Shown: one piece after another, positions 33,388 through 41,539 of the stretch | Position numbering within the stretch: the stretch's first letter is position 1 | How the letters are laid out: each line of letters opens with the position of its first letter | Assembly: GCA_910577205.1 (NCBI GenBank) | Contig: CAJTMA010000004.1 | Span: 19,370 to 83,369 of the forward strand | DNA: 64,000 nt | Direction of reading: 5' to 3' | DNA from: an uncultured Alphaproteobacteria bacterium | GTDB taxonomy: Bacteria; Pseudomonadota; Alphaproteobacteria; RF32; CAG-239 | The notes under the pieces: generated by a model | What the model was told of the DNA's origin: nothing | Seen by the model: only the letters and a program-made list of their open reading frames with translations | The model's database searches: none | Position numbers and translations under genes: made by a program

Positions 33388-34434
33388 GTGACACGCTTCT
33401 TTCATCATTTGTCAGCCACATTGCGCCATTATGCCCTGTTGCTTGGTGTAGCGGCGGTTACCGCTTTTATCGGAATTATCGGCATTATGATGAGTTTGGA
33501 GCGCAATCAAGCTATTGCGCTGATTAAAGAGCAAATCTTGAAAATCGAAGAGTCACTGATGGCGGCAGGATATGATATTGCTTATGACCATCTCAGTTTC
33601 AGCCACATATCCCCGTGGCAGATTATGCGCATTCAAAATCTGCGGCTTTATTCTTTAGATGCCGGCAATTATAAAGAATGGCAATGTGACGAATTTTCTG
33701 TCAGTTCAAACTTTTTTTCCAGCGATAAAATCCGTTTTCATTTCAGCAGCAGACAAGCTTTGCTGCTTGGAAAACATTCTTGGAAAATGGATGCTCCGCA
33801 AGTTTCCGCAGAGATGACAACTGACGAAAACGGCAATTTCAAAGATTTTATATATGAGGCAGAAAACCTGACAATTCAAAAACTGTTGGGAATCGAAAAT
33901 ATTAAATTTGCCGCCCGGCGCAATTTGCAAAAAGAAATCACCGGGACAAGCCCCTTTATTGAAACCTTTTTAAATGCCAAAAATATTCTCATTGCCGATT
34001 ATACAGGCTGGCCGATGAATAAAGAAATCGGGCATATTTATGTTAATGCCAATATTATGGGTGCAATCGAATCACAACCTATTTTGAATGACGCGCTTTA
34101 TTCATGGATTGAGAACAACGGCTATATTGATATTGCAAAAATGATTATCAATTGGAAACCTCTGGTTATGGTTGCCAAAGGCGAATTATATTTTGATGAG
34201 CATTTGTCCCCGGATTTATCGCTCAACACCTCTTCTCTGGCATTAACCGAAATATTAGACAAGTTTAACCAGTACAGCTGGTTGGAAGACAAAGGCGTGT
34301 TCGTTGCCAAGATTTTACTCAACAACAAATCTTTCAAGAAGAACCAGACTGACAGCTATTATACGGTAACAACGCCGGTGAGGATTAACAATAAGCAAAT
34401 CCTCATCGAAAATATTCCGGTCAAAAAATTCTAA
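33388..34434 (+). CDS. DUF2125-like envelope protein
   Basis: An N-terminal membrane anchor (about 16-36) is followed by about 310 residues of beta-rich periplasmic sequence. The pattern YDIAYDHLSFSHISPWQIMRIQNLRL near the start, and a later 'MVAKGELYFDEHLSPDLSL', suit the DUF2125 family of alphaproteobacteria. It starts with GTG, eight to nine bases after AAGGA. As last gene of the ftsEX-plsC cluster it may have an envelope role, which is inference. It is convergent with the chorismate mutase-like gene, 5 bp away. Confidence 0.75.
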   Translation: MTRFFHHLSATLRHYALLLGVAAVTAFIGIIGIMMSLERNQAIALIKEQILKIEESLMAAGYDIAYDHLSFSHISPWQIMRIQNLRLYSLDAGNYKEWQCDEFSVSSNFFSSDKIRFHFSSRQALLLGKHSWKMDAPQVSAEMTTDENGNFKDFIYEAENLTIQKLLGIENIKFAARRNLQKEITGTSPFIETFLNAKNILIADYTGWPMNKEIGHIYVNANIMGAIESQPILNDALYSWIENNGYIDIAKMIINWKPLVMVAKGELYFDEHLSPDLSLNTSSLALTEILDKFNQYSWLEDKGVFVAKILLNNKSFKKNQTDSYYTVTTPVRINNKQILIENIPVKKF

Positions 34435-34439
34435 AGATA

Positions 34440-35267
34440 TTACAAGCTGACAGGCTGCGCATAAGCGCCAACGATTGACAGGCTTTTGACGGCTTCATCA
34501 AGCCGGCCTAAACGCTCGTCGTCGTTTTTCAGATAGCCGTTAACTTCTAACAGGCAAGATTTATTTTCATCGGCAGAAGCCGCCATACAAATGACTTTTA
34601 CGCCTTTGAAGCCTGCATTTTCAAAAATATCAACCACCGTCGAAGAGCTGACATCTGAGGCTACCTCGACAGACAGCAAACTGATATCTGATCCGCTTTT
34701 ATCGGTTTCGGACATAGAAATGACGTAGACTTCCTCGCTATCCTTGGCTTCCTTGCGGCGGATAAACGGCAGCTTGGCAATAATCTGCAGGCGCTCGCCA
34801 TTAGGAGCGGCAGACAATGCGCTCCACCAAGGCTTCTGGTTAATCTCGCAATTATCGCAGGGAATAACCGCCAGCTGCACATCGTGAGAGGTTAAAGCAT
34901 TCATGACCTGCCCAAATGAACTATAGGTTTCATAGTCGACATAGCTGCCAAAATGATCCTGAACGATGTTAGCCAGAGAGTTATCATGCTCTTGTCCGTA
35001 GAGGGAAATTTTAAGCTTATCATTCAAAAATGCGCTGGCGGTTAAAATCTCACGCCAAATTTTAGCGACGACATATTCAGGAAAATCCCCCTTATGCGAA
35101 CGCAGCAGTTTTTTTATCACCGCGGCTTCTTTGCCAAGGGAATTTTCAACGGCATTACCGTCTGCCAGCTGTTTAACCAATTCGGTACGCTGCATCAGCA
35201 GATTGTACATTTCCGCATCAATGCCATCTATCTGTTTTTGTATACCGTCAGTTTTATCATCAGACAT
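34440..35267 (-). CDS. chorismate mutase with degenerate prephenate dehydratase-like region
   Basis: Residues 1-85 form an AroQ-type chorismate mutase helix bundle (IDAEMYNLLMQRTELVKQLA, then VVAKIWREILTASA). Residues about 90-190 resemble the periplasmic-binding fold of prephenate dehydratase (FGSYVDYETYSSFGQVMNAL, then VQLAVIPCDN), but the usual TRF catalytic motif is not seen. The C-terminus looks ACT-like (CLLEVNGYLKNDDERL, then VGAYAQPV). It probably makes prephenate or acts as a regulator; dehydratase activity is doubtful. The start at 35267 follows AGGGGAG. It begins one base after the rsmD stop, so the two are one operon. Confidence 0.78.
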   Translation of the reverse strand: MSDDKTDGIQKQIDGIDAEMYNLLMQRTELVKQLADGNAVENSLGKEAAVIKKLLRSHKGDFPEYVVAKIWREILTASAFLNDKLKISLYGQEHDNSLANIVQDHFGSYVDYETYSSFGQVMNALTSHDVQLAVIPCDNCEINQKPWWSALSAAPNGERLQIIAKLPFIRRKEAKDSEEVYVISMSETDKSGSDISLLSVEVASDVSSSTVVDIFENAGFKGVKVICMAASADENKSCLLEVNGYLKNDDERLGRLDEAVKSLSIVGAYAQPVSL

Positions 35268-35268
35268 T

Positions 35269-35826
35269 TTATTTATTCTCCCCTGGGGCGTATTCCAAAA
35301 ATATGACCTTTGCCAATCCATATATACGCTCTTTTAGAAAAATATAGCAAGCAGGAACTTGCAGTTGTTCAGCCTTTTCAACTTCCACCAAACATAAAGC
35401 ACCGGGTTTCAGCCAGCCTTTTTCGGCGAGCGCCTGTAATGCCGGAGCACTCAAACCGCGATTATACGGCGCGTCCATGAATAACAAATCATAAGCTTCC
35501 GGAGCTTGAGGAAGCGCTAAAACATCATGGCGATAGATTTTGATACGCGATTTTTCTGCCGGAAATAATGCTGTATTTTTCATCAGGCTGCGGGTATCGG
35601 CATCAATCAATCCCACTTCTGCCGCTCCGCGCGATAAGGCTTCAAGCCCGAAAGCGCCTGTCCCGGCAAACACGTCTAACAATTTATAGCTCCCCCAATC
35701 TTTTTCAAGAGAACTGTTAAGAATGTTAAACAAAGCCTCCCGAGCACGGTCGGCTGTCGGGCGCACTTTATCCGACTCCGGTGAAAACAGCTTTTTGCCC
35801 CGGTAATGTCCGGCAATAATCCTCAT
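35269..35826 (-). CDS. rsmD: 16S rRNA (guanine966-N2)-methyltransferase RsmD
   Basis: It methylates G966 of 16S rRNA. The 185 residues begin with MRIIAGHYRGKKLFSP and contain RPTADRAREALFNIL, the AdoMet motif LLDVFAGTGAFGLEALSRGA and the catalytic region LLFMDAPYNRG. The family usually has DPPY here, so DAPY is a variant. The start overlaps the rluB stop (ATGA), and the gene is followed directly by the chorismate mutase-like gene. Gene order rluB-rsmD is common in alphaproteobacteria. Confidence 0.92.
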   Translation of the reverse strand: MRIIAGHYRGKKLFSPESDKVRPTADRAREALFNILNSSLEKDWGSYKLLDVFAGTGAFGLEALSRGAAEVGLIDADTRSLMKNTALFPAEKSRIKIYRHDVLALPQAPEAYDLLFMDAPYNRGLSAPALQALAEKGWLKPGALCLVEVEKAEQLQVPACYIFLKERIYGLAKVIFLEYAPGENK

Positions 35827-36545
35827 AGCTGGAACTTACTCCCCAGCTGTTCTTTTAATACTTTGCCGGGAACTTCCCTCACCTCGCCTTTTTTCAGGCT
35901 GCCCAGTTGGAATGGCCCGTAAGACAAACGAATCAGGCGGGCAACATCTAAATCAATTGATTTCATCAATTTTCGGATTTCACGGTTTTTCCCTTCGTTC
36001 AAGGTAATTGTCAACCAGGAATTCGTTCCCTGCTCGCTCTCCAATTCAGCTTTGACCGGGCCGTAATTTATGCCGTCAACAGTCACACCATCGGCAAGTT
36101 TAGCCAGTTTTTTCAAATCAACAAACCCATGAACTTTGACCTTATAACGACGGCTCCAACCGTTTTGCGGCAATTCCAGCTTACGCGACAGCTCGCCATT
36201 ATTGGTCAGCAGCAACAGCCCCTCAGAGTTTAAGTCCAGACGGCCGACAGAAATCACCCGCGGCATTCCGGCGGGCAAATTATCAAATACTGTCGGGCGG
36301 TTATCGGTATCTTTGTGGGTTGTCAGCAGCCCGACCGGCTTATAGTACAGCCAGAGCCTTGTGCCCTCTACTGCCGGCAATTTTTCGCCATCCAGCAAAA
36401 TCTTTTCATTCCCTTCAACATTAAACGCAGGAGAGGTAATGGTTTCTCCGTTAACTGTTACCCGTTGCTGTTTAATCAGCTCTTCAGCCTGGCGGCGGGA
36501 ACAAACGCCCGAACGGGCCATAAATTTCGCAATTCTTTCACTCAT
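35823..36545 (-). CDS. rluB: 23S rRNA pseudouridine synthase (RluB type)
   Basis: An RsuA/RluB-family enzyme of 240 residues. The S4 RNA-binding domain is at the N-terminus (RIAKFMARSGVCSRRQAEEL), and the catalytic Asp lies in GRLDLNSEGLLLLTN (about 105-119). The closing motif EGKNREIRKLMKSI is present. Members modify U2605 (RluB) or nearby positions; the exact site is inferred. The ATG at 36545 with AAGGAAAAG upstream is preferred to an earlier one. It is divergent from tadA and coupled to rsmD by ATGA overlap. Confidence 0.9.
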   Translation of the reverse strand: MSERIAKFMARSGVCSRRQAEELIKQQRVTVNGETITSPAFNVEGNEKILLDGEKLPAVEGTRLWLYYKPVGLLTTHKDTDNRPTVFDNLPAGMPRVISVGRLDLNSEGLLLLTNNGELSRKLELPQNGWSRRYKVKVHGFVDLKKLAKLADGVTVDGINYGPVKAELESEQGTNSWLTITLNEGKNREIRKLMKSIDLDVARLIRLSYGPFQLGSLKKGEVREVPGKVLKEQLGSKFQL

Positions 36546-36613
36546 ATTAACTTTTCCTTTTTTCTTTTTTGTTAGCATACATTCAATTATTAATCAACTA
36601 AAGGATATCAAAG

Positions 36614-37093
36614 TTGGAAACAAAATTTATGGAACGGGCGCTGGCTCTAGCGGCTTATGCTGCCGAGCAAGACGAAGTTCCCATCGGCGCAGTGATTGTT
36701 AACCCGGCAACGGGAGAAATCGTCAGTGAGGCTTATAACCTTTGCGAACACGTGGCAGATGCTTCTGCCCATGCCGAACTTCTGGCAATCCGCAAAGCCT
36801 GCGAAAAACTTAAAAGCAACCGGCTGCGGGAGATGGATTTATATGTCACCCTCGAACCCTGCACGATGTGTGCCGCGGCAATTTCGTTTGCACGTATCAA
36901 AAACCTTTATTTCGGCGCGACGGACAGCAAGGGCGGCGCAGTTGTTTCCGGTGTCAGATTCTATGATAGTCCGACTTGCCATCACCGGCCGGAAGTTCAC
37001 GGCGGCCTGTTGGAAGCAGAATGCGGCCAGCTGCTCAAAGATTTTTTCAAAAAGAAAAGAGAAAAAATTAAACTTTTAGACAAAAAGTGTTGA
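36614..37093 (+). CDS. tadA: tRNA-specific adenosine deaminase
   Basis: It deaminates A34 to inosine in tRNA-Arg(ACG). The 159 residues contain the cytidine-deaminase zinc motifs HAE (DASAHAELLAI, about 58) and PCTMC (TLEPCTMCAAAI, about 88). The typical bacterial TadA ending around CGQLLKDFFKKKR is also present. The start is probably TTG at 36614, eight bases after AAGGA; ATG at 36629 is the alternative. It is divergent from rluB and followed by the 467-aa unknown gene. Confidence 0.93.
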   Translation: METKFMERALALAAYAAEQDEVPIGAVIVNPATGEIVSEAYNLCEHVADASAHAELLAIRKACEKLKSNRLREMDLYVTLEPCTMCAAAISFARIKNLYFGATDSKGGAVVSGVRFYDSPTCHHRPEVHGGLLEAECGQLLKDFFKKKREKIKLLDKKC

Positions 37094-37154
37094 GTTTTAG
37101 GCAAAAGTAAGTTATAGTATAGATAAGATAAAAAAACACAGTTAGGAAAAAGCA

Positions 37155-38558
37155 ATGGAAAATACAGACTATATGCAAAATCCGGAATTCAAAGACTGGT
37201 TAAAATCAATAGGCTTTGATGAAAAAGCCCTGCAAGACCAAATCGACAATGATGATTTTGGTCGTTTGGATGATTTAATTCGTCGTTTTGAAGAAAAGAA
37301 ACTCAAAGACGAAGACGACTACATGACCTTTTCTCAAAAGGCAAACGATGGCAATCCGGGCAATGAGTTAGATGCCTATTACCAAGACTGGTGCGAAAAA
37401 GAACACCAACCGCCATATGTTTATGAAAATACTCAGGAAGAATCCCCTGCCTATGGGATGAAATATTACAAAACTCCGGAAGACAAAACTGCCGGAAAAC
37501 CTGCCGCCCGCGCCGTGTATCACGACAGCAAGAATGTTGAAGTCGAATGCGCTGACGATAAAGGCCCTGACTATGAATTTTTAGACGCGTTGGTTCGTAA
37601 GGCCGCTTTGGACGGTCAGCCGGGTATTAAATTTGATGAAGAAATGACCCCGGAATTTGCTAACAAGCTGGCAGCGGCTTGTATCAAATATGGCATGAAG
37701 ATGAAAGGCCAGCCGGAAAAAATTGATGTCAGCGAATTTGCAGACCAGCTTACCCCGGAACAAAAAGCTGATGTTGACAAATATAATGCCGGTGAAAAGC
37801 TTTATATGGACAAGTACAGCCAGAAAGTAGCCATCGCCAAAGATTATGCCGCTCACGGCATTAAGGAAGCAGATGTCAGCAAATATAAAGATCCTGCAGA
37901 ACAAGCCGCATGGCTGGCTGCTAATAAAGAAGCCGGAATTACGCCCAAAGGCGGCAAAGCTTTTTACAGTTTGCATGACGACCAATTACGCAATTTGCCT
38001 GAAGCTGCGAAAACACAATTAAAAGCACATAACGCTGAAAATGTTGCCAAATTGTATGAAAGCGCCAAAAAGCTTGCAGATATCTATAAACAGGATAACC
38101 CCGGCAAGGCATTTGATTTATCAACCAGCCAATTCCAAGACCCGAAATCCGCGGCTCTGATGTATGCAGCTTATACTGCCGCCGGCGTACAGGTTACCGG
38201 AATAGATAAGGTTACAGAAAAAACGCAGGGGATGTTCCAAACCGAAACCCAAGGCTATATGCCGGAAGAAGCCCGCAATATTGTTGCTGATTACAACTAT
38301 GGGGTTCGAAAACAACAAATCCGCGGCATGAAACAAGATCAAAAACAGGCTTATCAGGATGCGGTGAGCGTAGATGAAGCAAACCGCACCGAAGAACAAC
38401 AGCTGACTGTTGACCGCCGTCAGGAAAGGCTTGAAACACTCCAAACCCGCCGAAGAGTTCAAAACGGCCAGGCCACGGATAAGGATAAAGAGTTCCTTAA
38501 AAATCGTGGAAATGTTTTGGAAGAACTTAGAAAACGCCAACAAGGCGGCAGACCATAG
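37155..38558 (+). CDS. hypothetical soluble protein with three tandem repeats, 467 aa
   Basis: I do not recognise the family. There is no signal peptide or membrane helix. Residues 1-130 are acidic and charged. Three units of about 75-80 residues follow (about 139-211, 219-293 and 300-381). Each has a 'DP/TP..AA.L.AA...AGI...G' core and closes with a 'PE.ak..v..yN' element (LTPEQKADVDKYN, LPEAAKTQLKAHN, MPEEARNIVADYN). The last 85 residues are very basic/Gln-rich (DRRQERLETLQTRRRVQNG and on). The repeats suggest a scaffold or secreted-effector-like architecture, which is inference. The ribosome site AGGAAA is clear. It is single, between tadA and mutY, with a terminator at 38561. Confidence 0.65.
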   Translation: MENTDYMQNPEFKDWLKSIGFDEKALQDQIDNDDFGRLDDLIRRFEEKKLKDEDDYMTFSQKANDGNPGNELDAYYQDWCEKEHQPPYVYENTQEESPAYGMKYYKTPEDKTAGKPAARAVYHDSKNVEVECADDKGPDYEFLDALVRKAALDGQPGIKFDEEMTPEFANKLAAACIKYGMKMKGQPEKIDVSEFADQLTPEQKADVDKYNAGEKLYMDKYSQKVAIAKDYAAHGIKEADVSKYKDPAEQAAWLAANKEAGITPKGGKAFYSLHDDQLRNLPEAAKTQLKAHNAENVAKLYESAKKLADIYKQDNPGKAFDLSTSQFQDPKSAALMYAAYTAAGVQVTGIDKVTEKTQGMFQTETQGYMPEEARNIVADYNYGVRKQQIRGMKQDQKQAYQDAVSVDEANRTEEQQLTVDRRQERLETLQTRRRVQNGQATDKDKEFLKNRGNVLEELRKRQQGGRP

Positions 38559-38560
38559 AG

Positions 38561-38596
38561 AAAATCCCCGAGGAAATATTCCGGCGGGGATTTTTC
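38561..38596. terminator. terminator between convergent genes
   Basis: A 10-bp stem (38561-38570 with 38585-38594) with T-rich ends separates the 467-aa gene and mutY. Confidence 0.75.
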
Positions 38597-39599
38597 ATTT
38601 ATTCAACAGCGGAAAAACTTTTTTCATCAAAGTAGAAAAAGGATAATTTTCAAGTTCAGATAATGGCACAAATTTTCCATCAGAATTGATTTGTTCACTA
38701 TGAATAACACACACTGTCAACAACAGTTTGAAATGGGTGAACACATGGGTTATTTCCTTTTCTAACGTTCTGCTGTTCATCTCTGCAAACAACTCTCTGT
38801 CATCACTCCACGGAAATTCATACAGCCCGGAGAGCAAGCCTTTTTCCGTGCGTTTGCGGATGTAGATTTCCCCTTGGGCGTTATATATCAAATAAACTTT
38901 GCCATGCTTTACTTTTTTCTCCGGTTTTTTACGCAGAGGAATATTTTCCAACTGAGGGCTGTTTTTAGACTGACAGCTTTCCTGCCATGGGCAAAGCAGG
39001 CATTGCGGCTTTTTCGGCGTACAGACCATCGCCCCCAAATCCATTATCGCCGAAGCATAATCTGCCGGATTTTCTTTATCGGTCAAAGCTGTTGCCTTAT
39101 TGCGGATATCTTCACCAATTTCATCTAATGGCCGGGTTAAATGATACAGGCGGCAAATCACCCGCATAACATTACCGTCAATTACGGTTTCCGACTGGTT
39201 AAATGCCAAAGCCAGAAAACTGGCAACAGTGTATGGGCCGATACCTTTCAATTTCAAAACATCTTCGCGGCATGACGGAAATTCTCCGCCGAAATTTTCT
39301 ATAATCATTTGAGCTGTTGTGTGCAATGATCGAGCCCGGCTGTAATATCCTAATCCCTGCCAATAGAGGTAAACATCTTCCAACGGTGCTTCAGCCAAGG
39401 CTTGAACTGTCGGAAATCGCTGCATAAATCGGTGAAAATAGGGAATAACGGTTTTGACAGTGGTTTGCTGGAGCATCAATTCTGATACTAAAATAACATA
39501 AGGATCAGGATGCGCGCCGCCCTTAAACCGCCAAGGCAGTTCCCGCCCATTGCGGGCATACCATTCCAGAAGCTGTTTTGATGAAATCTGTTTTGTCAT
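38595..39599 (-). CDS. mutY: A/G-specific adenine glycosylase MutY
   Basis: It removes adenine mispaired with 8-oxoguanine. The 334 residues show ELMLQQTTV (about 42), the helix-hairpin-helix LKGIGPYTVASFLALAF, and the catalytic Asp in VIDGNVMRV (about 137). The iron-sulphur ligands are arranged as C-x6-C-x2-C-x5-C in CTPKKPQCLLCPWQESC. The C-terminal domain is NUDIX-like and recognises the damaged base. I chose the ATG at 39599 because it begins the conserved region; no strong ribosome site is seen there. It is convergent with the 467-aa gene. Confidence 0.94.
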   Translation of the reverse strand: MTKQISSKQLLEWYARNGRELPWRFKGGAHPDPYVILVSELMLQQTTVKTVIPYFHRFMQRFPTVQALAEAPLEDVYLYWQGLGYYSRARSLHTTAQMIIENFGGEFPSCREDVLKLKGIGPYTVASFLALAFNQSETVIDGNVMRVICRLYHLTRPLDEIGEDIRNKATALTDKENPADYASAIMDLGAMVCTPKKPQCLLCPWQESCQSKNSPQLENIPLRKKPEKKVKHGKVYLIYNAQGEIYIRKRTEKGLLSGLYEFPWSDDRELFAEMNSRTLEKEITHVFTHFKLLLTVCVIHSEQINSDGKFVPLSELENYPFSTLMKKVFPLLNK

Positions 39600-39686
39600 G
39601 CTTGTGATTATAACCATAATCTGCATTTTGAAAAGGAATAAATTAAGGCTGTGCTGAGAGTTGACTTTCAGAGAAGGAGGAAGAAA

Positions 39687-39758
39687 GCCTCACCGGCGTA
39701 CTCACGTCCGCCTCTCCTCCTGGTCGAACTCCTTTTTCGGTACTTCGAGCTGTCTTTA
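39687..39758. repeat. 72-bp direct repeat, left copy
   Basis: It matches 41275-41346 at 68 of 72 positions without gaps. It begins GCCTCACCGGCG and ends near GTCTTTA. The two copies lie in the same orientation and frame the Fic gene. It is probably a dispersed element or a recombination site; no transposase is nearby. Confidence 0.75.
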
Positions 39759-39812
39759 TAGTATTTTGTCGATGACAAATTATTCTTCTGAGATGGGAAA
39801 AGTGGAAATAGA

Positions 39813-39842
39813 TTGACATTTGCAGAGAATAGCGGCTAAAAT
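39813..39842 (+). promoter_or_regulatory. sigma-70 promoter of the Fic gene
   Basis: Perfect TTGACA (39813-39818), 18-bp spacer, TAAAAT (39837-39842). A small inverted repeat, CCGCA-TAACT-TGCGG (about 39845-39859), covers the predicted start of transcription and the ribosome site; it could be an operator or translational control element. Confidence 0.55.
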
Positions 39843-39868
39843 ATCCGCATAACTTGCGGAGATTTGCG

Positions 39869-40969
39869 ATGTATATTCATGAACAAAAAAATTGGCCAAA
39901 CTTTATTTGGAATAATGACGAGCTTTTTGAGATTATAACAAAAGTATCCTTCAAACAAGGACAACTACTTGGCAAAATGCAAAGTATTGGTTTTGATTTT
40001 AGGCAAGAAGCTCTTTTGGATAATTTAACAGAAGAAATAACCAAATCAAGTGAGATTGAAGGGGAATTGTTAAACAAAGATGAAGTTCGTTCCTCTATTG
40101 CCAGACGGTTAAATATACATAATGAAAAATCTATTAACAGCAGTTATCATATTGATGGTGTGGTTGAAATTATGATTGATGCAACGCATAATTTTGATAC
40201 ACCTTTAACCTATGAGAGATTGTGTGGTTGGCACGCTGCATTGTTTCCTACGGGATACAGCGGGATGTATAAAATAAAAACCGCTTGTTATAGAGATGAT
40301 AAAGATGGGCCGATGCAAGTTGTTTCTAATAGCAGAGGACGAGAAATTGTCTATTATGAAGCTCCCGAAGCATCTCTTATAAAAAAATATATGGATGAAT
40401 TTTTGGGATGGATTAATAATGCTGATAGCACAAATTCTTTAATTAAAGCGGCTATAAGCCATTTATGGTTTATAACAATTCACCCGTTTGAAGACGGCAA
40501 CGGGCGTATTGCACGAGCCGTTACAGAGTTTATGTTGGCAAAAGCTGAAAAATCATCTTACAGATTTTATAGTATGTCGGCTCAAATCCAAAAACAAAAA
40601 AATGAATATTATAAGGTATTGGAAAACACACAAAAAGGAACGCTTGATGTTACAAATTGGATAAAATGGTTTTTAGAAACAATGTTGCAAGCATTAGAAA
40701 CTTCGGAAATAATGGTTAGTAAGATTATTTCTAAAGCCGAACATTGGATGGAGTTTAACAAATTTTCATTAGATGAGAATCAGAAAAAGATGATTAATAT
40801 GCTTTTTGATGGTTTTGAAGGGAATTTGACATCAAGTAAATGGGCAAAAATATGTAAATGCTCCCAAGATACAGCAAGCCGCTCCATTAAACAGCTTGTA
40901 GAATATGGAATATTCAAACAACAAGGAAGCGGCCGCAGCACGCATTATATTTTGACTTGCGGAGAATAG
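39869..40969 (+). CDS. Fic-domain protein (class II) with winged-helix C-terminus
   Basis: Fic enzymes transfer AMP or related groups to target proteins. In the 366 residues the active-site loop is complete: HPFEDGNGRIAR at 205-216. The N-terminal inhibitory helix carries S60-x3-E64-G65, the class II autoinhibition motif, within a DUF4172-like N-terminal region. The last 70 residues form a winged helix (SSKWAKICKCSQDTASRSI, then a GSGRSTHYIL wing), suggesting self-regulation or DNA binding. The start at 39869 has GGAG eight bases upstream. Low GC, own promoter and terminator, and flanking 72-bp direct repeats next to a tRNA point to acquisition as a cassette. Target unknown. Confidence 0.9.
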   Translation: MYIHEQKNWPNFIWNNDELFEIITKVSFKQGQLLGKMQSIGFDFRQEALLDNLTEEITKSSEIEGELLNKDEVRSSIARRLNIHNEKSINSSYHIDGVVEIMIDATHNFDTPLTYERLCGWHAALFPTGYSGMYKIKTACYRDDKDGPMQVVSNSRGREIVYYEAPEASLIKKYMDEFLGWINNADSTNSLIKAAISHLWFITIHPFEDGNGRIARAVTEFMLAKAEKSSYRFYSMSAQIQKQKNEYYKVLENTQKGTLDVTNWIKWFLETMLQALETSEIMVSKIISKAEHWMEFNKFSLDENQKKMINMLFDGFEGNLTSSKWAKICKCSQDTASRSIKQLVEYGIFKQQGSGRSTHYILTCGE

Positions 40970-40973
40970 AAAC

Positions 40974-41006
40974 AATAATCTCCGCAAACTTTGCGGGGAT
41001 TATTAA
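40974..41006 (+). terminator. terminator of the Fic gene
   Basis: A 14-bp stem (40974-40987 with 40991-41004) with one G-T pair and a 3-nt loop, just after the stop. Confidence 0.7.
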
Positions 41007-41083
41007 GTAAAATCATAACTGATAAAATAAAATTAATCCGCAAAAATTTACCGTCGAAGCTTTTTTATGGGGCTTGCGTCGTA

Positions 41084-41106
41084 AATTTTGCGTAAATCGC
41101 AAAATT
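41084..41106. repeat. 9-bp perfect inverted repeat
   Basis: AATTTTGCG at 41084-41092 pairs with CGCAAAATT at 41098-41106 around a 5-nt loop, in the gene-free gap between the Fic gene and tRNA-Thr. It lacks a T run, so it is not a standard terminator. Confidence 0.55.
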
Positions 41107-41126
41107 AACTTTGCTTCGGTCAAAGT

Positions 41127-41175
41127 ACTTGTTAGTTTGTTTCGCTCGCTATCGCGGCATCACAAACTAACAAGT
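41127..41175. repeat. 14-bp perfect inverted repeat with 21-nt spacer
   Basis: ACTTGTTAGTTTGT (41127-41140) pairs exactly with 41162-41175. The stem-loop sits between the Fic gene and the second 72-bp repeat copy, with no coding frame across it. It could be the end of a mobile element or a structured RNA. Confidence 0.6.
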
Positions 41176-41274
41176 TCTTTTCACCACCACCACCAAACAC
41201 CCGTTGGGGGTGGCGGTGCGGTTAGTAGACTGGCGGTGCTTCGCTAGCCGCTGCGTCGTCGTTCGGCCTAAAAG

Positions 41275-41346
41275 GCCTCACCGGCGTACTCGCGTCCGCC
41301 TCTCCTCCTGGTCGAACTCCTTCTTCGGTAGTTCGAGCTATCTTTA
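41275..41346. repeat. 72-bp direct repeat, right copy
   Basis: It matches 39687-39758 at 68 of 72 positions. It contains an internal inverted repeat, TCGAACT...AGTTCGA. A 13-bp match to the tRNA-Thr 3' end (CGGTTAGTAGACT) lies a little to its left at about 41219-41231. The gap from 40970 to 41389 otherwise has no gene that I can support. Confidence 0.75.
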
Positions 41347-41357
41347 ATCATGGCACC

Positions 41358-41389
41358 ATAAAAAAACCTCCGCAAGGGAGGTTTTTTTA
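41358..41389 (-). terminator. terminator of tRNA-Thr
   Basis: AACCTCC-GCAA-GGAGGTT type stem with seven A's and seven T's on its two sides, immediately downstream of the tRNA on the minus strand. Confidence 0.75.
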
Positions 41390-41465
<76 letters not shown>

Positions 41466-41539
41466 AATGCTGATAAATTACATAGTTGCTTTTAAAAATG
41501 CAAGCATAATTTATCATTTTCAGCATAATTTGTTTTTTC

